Source of the DNA: Echinometra lucunter
Taxonomy: Eukaryota; Echinodermata; Echinoidea; Camarodonta; Echinometridae
NCBI GenBank assembly: GCA_029962745.1
Contig: CM057158.1
Location: forward strand, 14,561,173 to 14,625,172
Length of the DNA: 64,000 nucleotides
Direction of reading: 5' to 3'
Shown: in pieces, positions 19,287 through 32,029 of the stretch
Numbering within the stretch: the stretch's first letter is position 1
Layout of the letters: each line of letters begins with the position of its first letter
Notes under the pieces: model-generated
Told to the model about the DNA's origin: nothing
Database searches by the model: none
What the model saw: only the letters and a program-made list of their open reading frames with translations
Made by a program: the position numbers and the translations under genes

Positions 19287-21765
19287 CTTTTCTCTCCTTT
19301 ATTAAGCAGGTTTCATAAACCCTTCATTTGTATCTGTAGATCTACTGTTCCCGGCTACATGTATATGTTCCTTTTCTCTACTGATACCCAGTGAGCAGAG
19401 GTTGAGGGCATTGCTTCAAGCAGGGAAATATGACCGTTTAAAGGTTGCTGTTTGGATGACAACAAAATTGAATTTCCCCATATTCAAATGAAATTTCCTT
19501 TAATTGTTCAAACTGTGATCTGCCAGGCTTGCTTTGTAAGTACATGATACATGTAATAAGTAATAAGCAAAGAAAAAAAAGAGAGAGAGAGAAAACCCCA
19601 TCAGTAAGCAGGTTTTGTGTTCCCATGCATGCATATGTGTGTTGTTGTTCTTTGGAGGGTATAGATTGTTGTCATTCAGCAAATATTTGTCATTTCTGTG
19701 GTTCAAACAATATTTTTACTCCCATAATGAACAATTAGCTAAGAGTTTTTAGCTCATCTCTTGTGTAATCTAGTTGTGTAATCTAGTTCCATTGCCAGAG
19801 TAAAATGCCTTTAAATGCTCAGGTTTAGAAAGTCCTTTATTTGTATGGTTTATTGTGCATAGCTTTATTCTAAAAACATGTTGGAAAGAACATGTATAGC
19901 GTTGTAGATTATGTATAAATCTGTTCTGAAATCGTGCCAAAGGTAGAATCGAAGCGTCGAGTTCACTGAGTTCTGTAAGAATGTGTGTCAAAGTAGGCGT
20001 GAACCTCCTTATGTTATCTCTTGTTTGCTACATGTATGACCATTTTGGCCAGAGCACAGAGATGGCTTGTCATGAAAGTTCCAGTAATCATCTAATGAGA
20101 TTGTGCATGAATTGTGAATGGATTTGATAGATATTACGTGGCCTGTGGCTTTGCGAGCTCACGTATCCAAAGTTCCGTAAGCATGATCTCCTGTCCAGCC
20201 TGGCTACTTTGTGTGCCACGAATCACGTCTCATGATCTCTAAGATTCTGTCCTCAATGTCTATACCATTCTGTCCTATTTCTTTCTTAAAGATGAAGTTC
20301 AAAGTCAAGAGAAGGCTTCGTGTCATGTACAGCAATATCAAGGTCATAAGAGGTAATGAAATAAAGTATCCATATTCCAATTTCTATTTCTGAAACTTTC
20401 CAAACTTAGTTTTGTGAAATAGAGACTGCTAAAACCTGATTTGGTCACGCTTATTGAGATATGAAGTTCAAAAAAAAAAAAAATATTTATGAAAGAAAAT
20501 GCCTCAGAAAAAGCTTGCTTTGTATCTGCCTTTTCAGTCCAGAATAATTGAAAAGCATAAATTCAACAACTTTACTCCAATCACAATTGAGGAATCTTTA
20601 ATGCACATGAGTGCCTGCAGTCAGGAAGGTGCACTGACTTTGCCTAGGGCAGTTTTGATACACATTATTCTACTGAATGGGGAAAGGAAGGGGGCACGAG
20701 TCTAACATTTGGTACAAATTTCTACTTTTGGTGTGTGCAGGGAGTTGGAACTAGATTTGGTTTGGGAGATGGAGGGAACAAGTACACCCATGCTACCCCC
20801 TACCCCCTCCCCCCATCCCCTGTGCCTCCAATATCTGCATTCCATAGGTCTATCTAGAGAACCAGTATTGTGAAAGAAAGCATTAGAAACAGGATTATGA
20901 AGTACATTGTATAAGAATAAATGTGAATTTTGAGTTTTTAGGATCATCTGAATATTGCAAATTGACCCAATCTTGCTCAAAATTCCACAAATGAAAAGCA
21001 CTTCATACAGAAAGGAGTATGTATGATCAAGGAGTATGTTGCATGAAAACTCCTTGGTATGACAACACATGTGGTACTGATCAAAGTCTGATACATAGTA
21101 TCGAACCTATTTTGGAACATTTGGGAAATCTGTTCTTGCAACATTATTCATGTTATAGCTTTCTTCCACCCAGGAATAGAAATGAATGGAAATGCCCATC
21201 AAATAATTTCACTGTTACAACTTTACAGGGATGCAGCAGTCATGGTAAAATAGAATGTTTAAAAGAACTATTAGAGGTTTTCTTCCTCGGCTCTTTTTAC
21301 ATGTGCATGAAGAATGGAGGAGGGTGAATCAAATACATGTAAGTTGTTCATAAAAGACTGTTTTGGAGGTTGAGTGATACATGTGTAGGTCATTGCCACT
21401 TAGGTCAGGCAAATACACTTTGACCTAGATGCAGTCCAGGGTGAATATTTCTTTTTGTTGGTCAGTGGAGAGTTGAACCTGATTGGTTTGTTACAGACAG
21501 ACATTTGACAAATTTTGAAGGCCTGTATAAAATAAATAATGAAAAGTGTTGAGCTTTCATGTTTCATTGTGAAGGGCGTCACTGAAGACATTGAAATTTG
21601 ATAAAATTGGTTATCCGGGTTGTCTGTGATCAATGTCGCAGAAGTAAATAAATGGCATACCAATCAGGCTCAATTTTTATAAGTTCTTAGCATGTAAGAA
21701 CAAATGAACGGTGCAAATGAATACAGGAAGCTTTGCCGTTGGAAAGAAAGTAATGAGAACAGAAA
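19287..21765. other. unassigned DNA
   Basis: No gene is supported. Short simple runs occur (GA near 19580, poly-A near 20470). Non-repetitive text at about 20030-20250 (TATTACGTGGCC, GCTCACGTATCC, AATCACGTCTC) has three CACGT/ACGTG cores but no other structure. Frames of up to 122 codons show no domain. Confidence 0.45.
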
Positions 21766-22020
21766 GACAGATTAAAGAGAGATAGATAGAGAAACCAAGG
21801 TGGAGGGGGGGGGGGGGAGAGAAGGGGTAGAGAAAGAGAGATAGAAATAAAGAGGCTGTAAAGAGGCTGCTGGAAGAGTCTAGAGGAAGGAGGGAAGAGG
21901 TGAAGGTGGGGGGGGGGGGAGGTAAAATATAGAGAGATGAGAGAAAGGAAAGAGAATGAGAGGAAAAGAAAATGAGAAAGAGAAAGAGAGAGAGAGAGAG
22001 AGAGAGGGGGGGGTAGCAAA
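21766..22020. repeat. purine-rich tract with two poly-G runs
   Basis: About 250 bp of GA-rich sequence includes poly-G at 21805-21817 and 21908-21919. The 173- and 122-codon minus-strand frames through it read serine/leucine/proline-rich simple sequence and are artefacts. Confidence 0.85.
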
Positions 22021-23011
22021 CTGTTGAATAAACTTGCTGAGCCAAAAATAAACAAGAGTAAAAACTTAGGATAGCGCTGCCGTAGGGAATGCTAAATCCA
22101 AGCCACAATAATACGGAATAATCACATAAAAATATTGAGTGCGTAATCACAACACCGTTTAGAGATTGCGATGGATGGCAGCATAAATGCCTGTTCAATT
22201 ATTGACCCATTGTTTTCATTGTTCGTGACTTCACAGCCAGAGCGGAAAAAATAGTGCCCTCAGGGGCAAGCCTACCATACCCTGGCAGAGGCCCCTCGTC
22301 TGACCCCTACATGACCCCCTGCTGTTGTCAATATCAAGTGCGTGATTTTTGTAGATTGTTGTCTGATCTGTTATTGATGTACTTCATGGGGGGGGGGGGG
22401 GGGGGAGAGTCAGATGTATTCTGGGACTGTTTAGTTGTAAGATGCATGTACGTTTGGCTGCAGTGAAACTAATCTTAATGGTAGGTGTATGTAAACATGA
22501 TTTTTGATGTCTTTTCAAGAGGCTCGAAGGCACATTTTGAATCACCTTACCGGTATAACATTCCTTCTTATTGTTAATCTCAAATTCTTTCTCCTGAAAT
22601 CAATTTGTCAGTATTTCATTTAAAAAACAGAGCTCTTTCAAATGATATATAGAGTTCCATGCGACGTAAAAGAATAGTCAAAGCTGACTTTTGAGTTTTG
22701 TTGAAGTTATATGTGCTTTCTTGATTGGAGGGGCTTAACATTAACAGGTGCCTGAGACACATGGGGGTCCCTCCCCCCAAATTTATACCCGGACCCCCCA
22801 AATTGAAAAATTTCAAGACTCAATACAGGCAGGGCCCGAATTTCAATCCAGAACCCCTACCAATAAGTGCTGATTAGAGTGTCATCACTTTTGGCTTTTT
22901 GACAAAACTCGCAGAACTTTGAATTCCAGTAGGCAGTGTTTATATAATTGATAGTAAAATTGCAGATGCCTGATTGTAAAACAACTTTATGGACAAGGTG
23001 AGTAAAAAAGA
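22021..23011. other. unassigned DNA
   Basis: No gene is seen. It includes an 18-base poly-G run at 22388-22405. Confidence 0.5.
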
Positions 23012-23180
23012 AAATCGTTGTCTGGCTGGCAGAAGGGTGTAAGCACGTATGTGTGCGTGATGTTATATATATATATATATATCCCCCTGGCTGGCAGAAG
23101 GGTGTTAGCTCGAGCACGCTCTACACGAAAGGTACAGTTTGGACGCATTTAACACCCTTCTGCCAGCCAGGTGACGATTT
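23012..23180. mobile_element. short CCTGGCTGGCAGAAGGG element, copy 2
   Basis: It has the same plan as copy 1 at 3820-3975. The left end is ATCGTTGTCTGGCTGGCAGA, an internal direct copy CCCCTGGCTGGCAGAAGGG sits near 23084, and the inverted right end CCCTTCTGCCAGCCAGGTGA finishes near 23174. A (TA)n run of about 10 units lies at 23063-23082. It is non-coding. Confidence 0.7.
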
Positions 23181-23361
23181 AATTCTTTGAAAAGTTTGAC
23201 TGATGATATCTTCCGTTATCTGAGAAGAAAAAGCCAGTAATATTTCCTGAAAGTACAGGAATTTGATTTGGTTTTATGAGTTGCTTTTGTTTATGCGGAT
23301 AGTTGTCAAAATTATCATGATCTTTGAATATTGGATTTAAATTTGAAATGCAGTGGTTGTT

Positions 23362-23373
23362 GGGGGGGGGGGG
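23362..23373. repeat. 12-base poly-G run
   Basis: An uninterrupted homopolymer lies between the small element and the TTAA foldback. Nothing else is recognisable in 23181-23564. Confidence 0.9.
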
Positions 23374-23564
23374 ATACAAAAAGGAATGTTAACAAGAAAT
23401 CTGCTATGAAAAGCTGGGATAAATTGTAGTTTGCTACTGATTGGGAATTGATGTGGGGTGGAGATGGACTTATGGGTTTTTTTTTTAATGATAGGAATAA
23501 ATGGGGGAAAATTGAACACTTGTGTTCTAACTGAATAATCATGAAGATAGCACTGTCTTACAGT

Positions 23565-24152
23565 TTAAAGGAGAATGCAACCCAGGTATCAGTGTGCTCT
23601 TAGTGAATGGAGATGACCAAGAAGAGTAAACAGTGAAAGTTTGCGCAAAATTGGACAATCTGTTCAAAAGTTATGAATTTTGAAAGTTTCAGTAAGTCCC
23701 TACTACAGGGATCCTTGAGTTGGCAACTTTGCCAGCATCTGTGATGTCATCGTGGACAACTCTCCATTCATTTTGTCCATGAATCTTCAAAAATTGTGAT
23801 TTTTATGAAGTTTCAAGTCAGGAATCAACATAATTCTTCCCAAAATGCTTGTAGAATTGATGTAGCCCTGTCATACTCAAACATTAAATCAAACAAATTT
23901 TTATTTTTCTTGAAAATGAAGAAAATGTGAAATTCTGTGTACAAAATGAATGGAGAGTTGTCCACGATGACATCACAGATGCTGGTGGAGTTGCCAACTC
24001 AAGGATCCCCATAATAAGGATTTATTTAAACTTTCAAAGTTCATAACTCTTGAACTGATTGTCCGATTTTGCTCAAACTTTCACTGTTTACTCTTCTTGG
24101 TCATCCCCATTCACTAAGAGCACACTGATACCTGGGTTGCATTCTCCTTTAA
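23565..24152. mobile_element. 588-bp TTAA-flanked foldback element
   Basis: Inverted arms of about 212 bp (23565-23776 and 23941-24152) are joined by a 164-bp spacer. The outermost bases on both sides are TTAAAGGAGAATGCAACCCA and its complement, so TTAA sits at both edges, the target preference of piggyBac-like transposases. The arms differ at scattered positions and both contain TGATGTCATCG. There is no open frame, so it would be a non-autonomous element mobilised in trans. Confidence 0.8.
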
Positions 24153-24689
24153 TAAATAACATACTTCTAATGACAGGCATATCTTAATTGCTTGCATTTC
24201 ATATGAGGAGTATTCCTGTCTGAATAGAGCTTAAATTCCCTCAGCTACAATGTATGCTGTCAAAAGTACATACTTTTACATGAATCTATACATTGTATGA
24301 TTGACAAATAGTCATATTTGTCATGATGTACATCAAAACAAACAATATCAAACATACAATTTGATGGCTGTATTGATTGTGTGTAAACCGTTTGCTGAAC
24401 GATGTTTGATGTCAAAGTCTTGTCCCGTACAAAGCCATTATCATGACCCAGATTCCAGGGTTGTCCTTTATTCCGACAAGTTAAGCGTCCTTTCTTTGCA
24501 GGAGAAATGTGCCTTTTGTCTTTGTTGGTTTCTTGATCTTCTTCTGCTTGATAGGGGACCTTGTATAAAACTAGAGCTGTACTATTCCTCTATAGAACAC
24601 TCAAGGGAGTATGGGAAAATAGCAATGTTGTGTTTGGAATGCAGCCATTTGTATCATTTTCACATTAACTCAGGTTAAGTCTTTTGAGA
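24153..24689. other. unassigned DNA
   Basis: A 125-codon open frame (24301-24678) has no recognisable domain or splice context. No gene is supported. Confidence 0.4.
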
Positions 24690-25000
24690 GAGATTGTGTG
24701 GGAGTGTGTGGGTGTATGGGTGAGAGATACATAATGAATAAGAGTGATAGAGATACAAAGAGGAGAAAAATTACCAGTCATATAGAGAAGAAGGATGAGG
24801 AAGAGGGGAGGGGACAAGGAGGAGAGGTAAGAGAAGATCAAGAAGAAGAAGATAAAGAAGTAGCAGAGAAAGATAAAGACAGAGAGACAATGAAAGAGAG
24901 AGAGAGGGAGAGAAAGGGGGAGGGGAGGAGAGGGAGAGAGGAGGAGAGGGAGAGAGGAGGAGGGAGAGAGGATAAGACTGATAAGAGAGATGATGAAAAT
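24690..25000. repeat. purine-rich tract
   Basis: The + strand is nearly pure purine with GAGGAGAGGGAGAGAGGAGG-type blocks. The lysine/glutamate/arginine-rich frame through it is low complexity and not a supported protein. Confidence 0.85.
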
Positions 25001-28000
25001 AGTAATATAGCTTTTAAAACAAGGGATGTGGAATACTAGTTTGACTTTTCAGTTGAATAGAAAAGTAATGTGACTGTTAAATTTCCATAAAAACTAGATC
25101 AAGCCTATTTTCTCTTGGCGTTCCTTTAAATCGTTTGTAATCTCTTTGTCAGATTGTATGTTTGGTATTTTTCATCACATGCTCTTCACTCGGCCTGATA
25201 CAACAAAGTCTTTTTTTAGGAAGGGGGAGGGGGTTGACTTTGGTATTAAATATAGCAAGTAAAACCATTCAGATTACATGAGAGAGACAGCTCAGTAATT
25301 AAATGCATACTTTTTTTTTTATCATCCCCTTGCCATGCATGTATGAGTATATACCTTATGAGTTATGTAATTTTGAATCATTTGAAATTGAGTTTTCTAA
25401 TCATCAAATGTTTACCAAGTTTTGCTTTTTTCTATCGTTAATTATTTGTTGTTTCTTCTGTATTTATAATTATCTTTACTGCATGTTTAACCCTCCCCTT
25501 CAGGAAAATGACAATGCTTTATCTCTTTACATAAGAATCAGATGAATTTATTATTATTATTTTTTTTTTTATAGATTTATCATGAAAATGAAAATGTTAA
25601 GTGTATATATCAAGTTAGTTTAAGCATGAAATGAGTAAATTGGGTTAATGAAGGGCTTATGGAATTAAAATAAAAACAATCAAAAACTGAGCTGTCAAGT
25701 GTCAATGTCACCTTGGTAACTACATATATGTAATGTATTTTTATAGTCAATTACATTTAGTGGGTTTCATTACCATAACATCGTTAGCAAATAGAGGCAT
25801 TTTGACAAGATTTTGCTATGCCATCAAGACAGAATGAAATTTCAAGCAAATGGAAATTTCCAGAAACGGGTACTATTTTGTATGACTGAAATATTTTTAA
25901 GATCCATTTTTATGATTAAAAAGCCCATTATGACAAACACATATGGTTCTAATGCTTGATAGATGTAAATGGAATTTGTGATATTTTGTTCAGCAATGCT
26001 AGGCTGTAATTGTTGCATTCCCCTTGAATGGAACATTCATCTGAATATTTAGAGCCTAAATTATGAGAGATCTTTATTGATGTAAATAAAAAGATATGAC
26101 ACTAGTGGGATAGATAAAGGCTAGGGGGTAAGAAGGAGAATGTCTTTTATGCTTACTATTGGGATGATATATTTCTATTTAGGCATTACTGAAACAAATT
26201 AGATGAACTTTGCCCGTAGGCATTGCATTTATGTCGAAGTATTTCATTCAGAAGTTTTCAATAAATGAAATAAAATAACAACATTGATATAAATACAACA
26301 AAAGTAAAATTTGCAAAGATTTCATAGAAGGTGCTGGAAAGGTAGTATTTTATTCAAAAATGCAAGTTTTGAAATGATAGAGAATTGCTCAGGGACAATA
26401 ATGTAGCTGAGAATTCTGAAACAGGGTCACATGCAGATAAAACTATATTTTCTTTTATCTGAACAGGATATGACTTAATTCTGACCATGTTTATTTGGCC
26501 ATATTTACTTTCCTGTGGAGAATATACCCAATACGTTTGAGGGGAAACTTGGTCAGATTTAGTAGCAATTTTTGTCATATTTGTACTTTGTAACTAGGTA
26601 GTTTGCAGGCACGAACCCTGGTCAGTCGAAACAGGTTATAGAGGTCCGAGCTGAATATGAGACTACTAGTAAAAGAATTTAACATAAGGAAGCATAGAAA
26701 GATGATTAAAAGAGCATTTTGGCTTGGCTTTTCTCAAGACACATGCATTTAAATAAAGTGTCAATTGGGGTCTGTGCCTGCAGACTATATGAACTGTAAT
26801 ACAAGTTGCGTTTCTGCATAATGCCTTTTAAGAATATACTTCAGTCAGTTTGGAGTACGAGTTAGAATAAGAGGCAAGTGATTAGCATAGAAATTTAGAA
26901 TGTCTTCTTGCTTTCGTCTCCTACGTGGAATAGGGGTACATTTAAATCTTTCGAATAGTTTCGCCTGGACCTTTTGATGTTCAAGAGGCTGCCTTCCTCA
27001 CCCCATCTCTTTGTTAGTTAGTTAGGCTAGGGTCAAGAGATTATCAGAGAATCAGCACCAAGCCCATCAAACGTCAACCCTAGAAAGTGTGTCAAGTGCC
27101 CCTACATAATGCAAAGTCCCTGTTTCTATTCCTGTAGCGCCTACTTCAAGTGCGCCGCCTCCGACTTTGACGGAGGCCCACTTTGTGTTGTTTTCTTTTG
27201 GAAGGTGCTAAGGGAAAGCATGCATCTTGACATCTCAAACCAACCATCTTGCCTCAATCCATACCAGCCGCTCCCCCCCCCCCCCATCCCTCTCATCTGT
27301 AGCTCCTCTTCTCCTTATTCATGTTCTTTGCATAAATTTAACATTCTTGTAGGGGCTTGTTGTTCTAGGTCCATGTACTGTCTAGATACCATTCAGACGT
27401 TGCATTATCATGGAAATGGTGTAATGCAAGTAACTTTGGATCCAATTAAGACCACTTGCATACTCTTTGATCTGGCTGTGATACAATTTGGGAAGAATAT
27501 GAATTTGATTCACATGGAATGTGTGGACATGAATAATCTGAATGAGCATGCACTTGGCCTAATGATCATATGAAGAATGATATAAAGATTGAACTTTTGA
27601 GGTATTGTAAGCTTCCTTTCATGTGTATATAAAAAGAATAGCCAAATCAACTCTACATCATTATAGTGATGTTAAATCTTTTGTTTAATCTAATGGGCTG
27701 TCTTTAACTTAGAGCTGATTTAGCTATTTCTCAAGCTAGAATTCTTGTAATGCTTTCTTAGAATTAGAATTTTGATATCTAGTAATCATATCATTCTTGA
27801 GAATTTCTTTCATATCTCTAGCACATGTGATTTCTTCTGAAATTGAATCACAGACAGTGTGTGCCGTACTTAAGCTTTCATTGTGACATCAAGGTATTAC
27901 TTGCATTGTGCCTTCTGTTTAGACTACTTACATTCATTGTATAACTGTACAATTAGTAGTTAGAATGTGTTATATTAAAAAATGTTGTATGGCAAAATTT

Positions 28001-28133
28001 TGTGTAACAGAACTACTAAAATAAGAATCAGCAACCCCTGTAGTCTGAACATTGTATCTTACAAAGATTGTATAACTGGGTGGGGCTTGTTGGTGTGCAT
28101 GCTGATATAATTTTGTTCTCGCTAGCACTGACC
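25001..28133. other. unassigned AT-rich DNA
   Basis: No gene is seen in 3 kb. A GC-richer patch at about 26960-27200 includes the dyad CCTCCG-ACTTTGA-CGGAGG near 27160-27178. Poly-C lies at 27273-27285. The 154-codon frame (27109-27573) crosses the poly-C and has no domain. Confidence 0.45.
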
Positions 28134-28630
28134 TTAAAGGCATTGGCTAACATTGTTATGATTTTAAAAAAAATCTCATTTTGTTACTTAAAAATGAAAT
28201 AAACATTAGGGTTATAGTGTAAAAATACCAGTGTGAAAGTTTCAGAGCATAATATCCATGGGAAGTATTTTTAAATATTAGAAATGTGAACCAATGTTTG
28301 AAAAATATACGAGGGTCGGTTGCATAGACCCAACGTAAGGAGTGCGCATGCGCACATGACTCAACGGACCGCACTGTGTGTATTGACGTATCACGCGGCG
28401 GAAGGCAAGTAACGGTATTTTTGAATTCGCGCAAACGGTCCTCTTAGTTCAGTGTCTCTCGAGACGAAAGCTAATAAAATCGCGGTTTGCGTCTAACTTA
28501 CAGCTTTTCCTTCCAAATTATGGTTGGTTTCAGGGTTTTTGAGTATAAATACAAGTACTCATACACATGTTTCATCTTAGTTTGAGAATTTTTTAAATCA
28601 GCTGCTCACAAAGTTAGCCAATGCCTTTAA
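28134..28630 (-). mobile_element. TTAA MITE with NRF1-type core, copy A
   Basis: TTAAAGGCATTGGCTAAC at the left and its complement at the right form 18-bp terminal inverted repeats with TTAA at both edges. The interior matches 33106-33601, 61938-62435 and 63421-63925, but reversed. A central palindrome TGCGCATGCGCA lies at 28343-28354. It has no coding capacity. The TTAA target suggests a piggyBac-type origin. Confidence 0.85.
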
Positions 28631-28675
28631 TGTAACATGATATATGTACAAAACGTATGGTGTCAGCTGACCCTG

Positions 28676-28694
28676 CCCCCCCCCCCCCCCCCCC
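28676..28694. repeat. 19-base poly-C run
   Basis: An uninterrupted homopolymer lies 45 bp beyond the end of MITE copy A. The following stretch to about 29100 holds no recognisable gene. Confidence 0.95.
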
Positions 28695-29104
28695 GAAATG
28701 TTTTTCTTGATAGGACACATTTTTCCCCAGTGTGTATGCCCCTTCAGCCAAACAACAGTTCTTTGTTAGACGCCACTTTATACCAGTTTCGTATAACATT
28801 CGTATTGTCTGAACAGGCTACGAAATTGCGATGTTTTAGACCGTGGTATAAACGAGTCCTTTGGATCTCCATCGTAACCTTATTTAAAGGTATTTATAGA
28901 TAGTTTACTCCCTCTTTTTCCTGTTGGTTTGTTGTTTACGAAGTGCTTCACTGTGTGAGATCTTGTTTTGCCTACAGGGTTAGGTTTGGGTTTCCCTCAT
29001 CTGTTCGATTTTTACCCCTTTCTCCATCTCGTGTTGCTATTTGACTTTTAGCAAATACATGTAGGTGAATCCACCTTTTGTAAGTCTTAATTCCGCTATT
29101 TCCT

Positions 29105-29126
29105 TTCTTCCTTCTCTCCTTCTCTG

Positions 29127-29174
<48 letters not shown>

Positions 29175-30130
29175 TTCTCATTCTCTCACTGCATCTCCCT
29201 TTCTCTTTATGTCTCTCTTTCCCCTTAATACTCTCTTGTCTTTATGATCTTTGTTTTGATATTCGATATTCATCTGTAATTCATTGTGCATTTATCCAGA
29301 GTGCTTCTATCCTTCACCTTATCTCCCAAATTGTTTTCTCTAATGCTTCTTCCTTTTTTATACATTTTTTTTCCTTTGAGCAATTTTTCTTGTAGCAATT
29401 GTTTTTTTCCAGTGATATGCCACTCTCTCTTTTCTCAAATTTGGTTCCTTTTATTATTGAAAATTTGTTTCATCTTTTCTATCACTTTATGACAGAAATC
29501 TTTGATATAAGACTGAAATGCCTTCTTCTTTTCAGCATTTTTCGTATATCTCCTTTATTCACTCTCTCTTTGCCTATTTCCTTGTCTACATAACCATCTC
29601 CCCCCCCCCCCCCCCCCATCTCTCTCTCTGGATCTGAACAGTTGATATATCCTATGTCTCTCTCTTCTCCATCCTCTCTCTTCAGTATCTCCATCTTTCT
29701 TTAAATTGCTTCCCCTTATCTGCAACTCGTCTGCCTTTCCCCATCCTCTCTCTCTCTCCCTCTCTCTCTCCCCCTTTCCTCTCTGTCGGGTATCTCAATC
29801 TATCTTCTTCATCTCCTGTACTGCTTGGAGCAGAGAGAGAGAGATGTGGGTCAACTTGCGACCCCACTAGCTTCAGACACTTCAGACAAAGGCTGGGGGA
29901 ATGATGCATCTCTCTGCTTCTCTCTACATGGTGTAGCTCTCTCCCTCTCCTCCTTTCTCTCAATCTCTCTCTCTCTCTTTCTCTTTCACTCTCTCTTTCT
30001 GTCTTTCACTCTCTGTCTTTCCCCTTTCTCTTCATGTCTCTCTCCTCTCTCCTCTCTCCTCTCTCCTCTCTCCTCTCTCTTTCTGTCTCTCTCTTTCCCT
30101 CATGTCTCCCTGGCCCTCTCCTCATCCACG
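29105..30130. repeat. pyrimidine-rich region with (CT)n, poly-C and 7-bp tandem
   Basis: (CT)n lies at about 29128-29170, poly-C at 29600-29617, and dense CT-rich text runs from 29735 to 30125, with a CCTCTCT tandem at about 30043-30085. Frames through it on both strands (93-107 codons) are low complexity. Ordinary AT-rich text separates the blocks. Confidence 0.8.
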
Positions 30131-31004
30131 CACCCTAGAGAGAATTAAGTGATGCACATACATTGACATAAGAGCTGCAGTTGGCAGTATGGAAACTACA
30201 TTCATGTGCTGTGTGTATGCAGTATGCATAGCACAAGGTTGCTATGCTTTTGAAGTTGAGCAAATACTTGTAAGCAGTTGTGAGCCATGTTCTCTGTTCA
30301 CTGCACTGATAACAAATTACTAATGAATATGAATAGATTCTCTTTCTATTACTGAGATTGGTGCTATACACTTGCGAAGATCATTTTTGTTCTATTATTT
30401 CTTTCATCAATCTAAGTATAAATAATTGATGTGTATTAACCTTTACTTTATGAGAGATTCTTGGAACTGGATGATACTTTTAATTTGGTTTGTCATAAGT
30501 AGTATTTTTCTAACCTTGAGAGGCTGTGTATCGAGGCATACGCTTTTTTCGTTATTCTCTTGGATTTGGGAAATATAGGGAATAGTATCAAAAAACAAAT
30601 TGTGAAGTTGGAACAATGGGTATAAAATTATTTTCCTCTCATATTTGCTGACTACTATGTGTATATATTATATTAACCTTTCAATTTCATTTTTCAAACC
30701 AAGATTTGAATAACTGACAAATTGATGTTATATTTTATCTTTTGACAGGTCATCTCATTTTTAAGAATTTTGAAGAATATCATCGAACATAACAGATTGT
30801 CAAACATTAAAAACAGGATTTTTCTCTGAAGATAGCACAGCAACATTCACAGAACAGCATAATTAATCAAGTAATAGTGAATATAACAACAATATAGTTA
30901 AACTTTAAACATAGAATTTACATAATGAATCGCTTGAATAAATTAGATCGATTTGGGACTTTGCAATCAAAGTTATATAAGACAAAAAGATTCCTGTCAG
31001 ATGC
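30131..31004. other. unassigned AT-rich DNA
   Basis: Nothing recognisable was seen. Confidence 0.5.
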
Positions 31005-31425
31005 TGGTTGATTTTAGGTAAAACTGGATGTTATTGGGGGAGCTTCTCCCCCGACTTCCGGGCAGTTAGTGATTGATGACCCACCTATTCCCAGGCAGCT
31101 CCCACTGGCCACAGGCTGACTTTTTAGGAATAGCCCGGTGGCTGCCCGGTGACCGACCGGTATCCCAGAAGCATCCACGCGGCAGTCTTTGATCTAGCAA
31201 CTTCGCTTTTTTACTTTAATCGCCAAATGCTGACCACACGATTGGGGCGGTGTCCTGTCGATTGCTGTTGGTCACAAGTCGATTTTAGGTCAACCTGAGT
31301 GAAATCGGGGAGCTTCTCTGCATGGTGTACGGGCAGTGACCGACTGATGACCCACTGATCACTGGCCGATTTTCAAGAAATTGCTTGCAACTGCATGGTG
31401 ACGGGACAATCTTCCAGCAGCAACT
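31005..31425 (+). repeat. GC-rich diverged tandem duplication
   Basis: Two diverged units (about 31010-31190 and 31260-31425) share GATTTTAGGT, GGGGAGCTTCTC, CGGGCAGT, GATGACCCAC and CTGCCCGGTGAC-like phrases in the same order. GC and CpG content is much higher than the surroundings. It has no open frame over 60 codons in this interval. It is a remnant of a mobile element or satellite of unknown class. Confidence 0.5.
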
Positions 31426-31645
31426 GCTCAGCAGCCCTTGGTATTAGGGCACTGAGTGCAGTTTCGGTGGTGAGTCAAGTGCGGGCAGGCACAACAGAAT
31501 TTTAACTCGGCATTTAAATTTCAGTGAAGTGTGGCCCGGCCACCGAGCAGGCTACTTTGGGTTGTTACCATAGCCTTAGATAAATAGAAAAAATGCACCA
31601 TGTCATTTCCTTCTTCTCTTCCACAATATACAAATATACATTGCC

Positions 31646-31775
31646 TTGAGAGTTTCTGGTTGAAACTATGGGCAAGAGGTGACTCTGAAATAGTACTATT
31701 CACTGAGGGGCGCAGCCCCGAAGTGAATGGTACTATTCGAGGCAACGAGGCCCATAGTTTAACCAGAAACTCAAA
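31646..31775. mobile_element. small palindromic element, GAGTTTCTGGTT ends
   Basis: GAGTTTCTGGTT-GA-AACTATGGGC at the left is matched by GCCCATAGTTTAACCAGAAACTC at the right. Inside, TAGTACTATTCACT and GAAGTGAATGGTACTATTC are also inverted around the centre GGGGCGCAGCCCC. The whole 130 bp can fold on itself. It is a non-coding MITE-like element. Confidence 0.7.
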
Positions 31776-32029
31776 ATTATGGCAGAGTATATTTGTTTTA
31801 CATGTATTTTATTTTCTTATTCTATATTTTTCTTGATTGATACACGGCCCCGTTGTCAACCAGCCAAGTAGGTGAAGTGGATTTTTACCTTGTTTAAATA
31901 AATCAGTCAAATGACACCAAATCAATATTCTTTGTTTCATGTTTATGTCTTATTGAATGCTTTATGGCATTAAACGTTGTACGGATAAACTGCAAAGTGA
32001 TTGGAAATTGAGAAACGCAGTAGCCGTGA

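Noticed and set aside
21677..22198. 173- and 122-codon minus-strand frames
   Set aside because: They are translation of a GA/poly-G tract. Ser/Leu/Pro-rich low complexity in two overlapping frames.
27109..27573. 154-codon frame
   Set aside because: It includes a poly-C-derived proline run and no recognisable motif. Chance frame in moderate-GC DNA.
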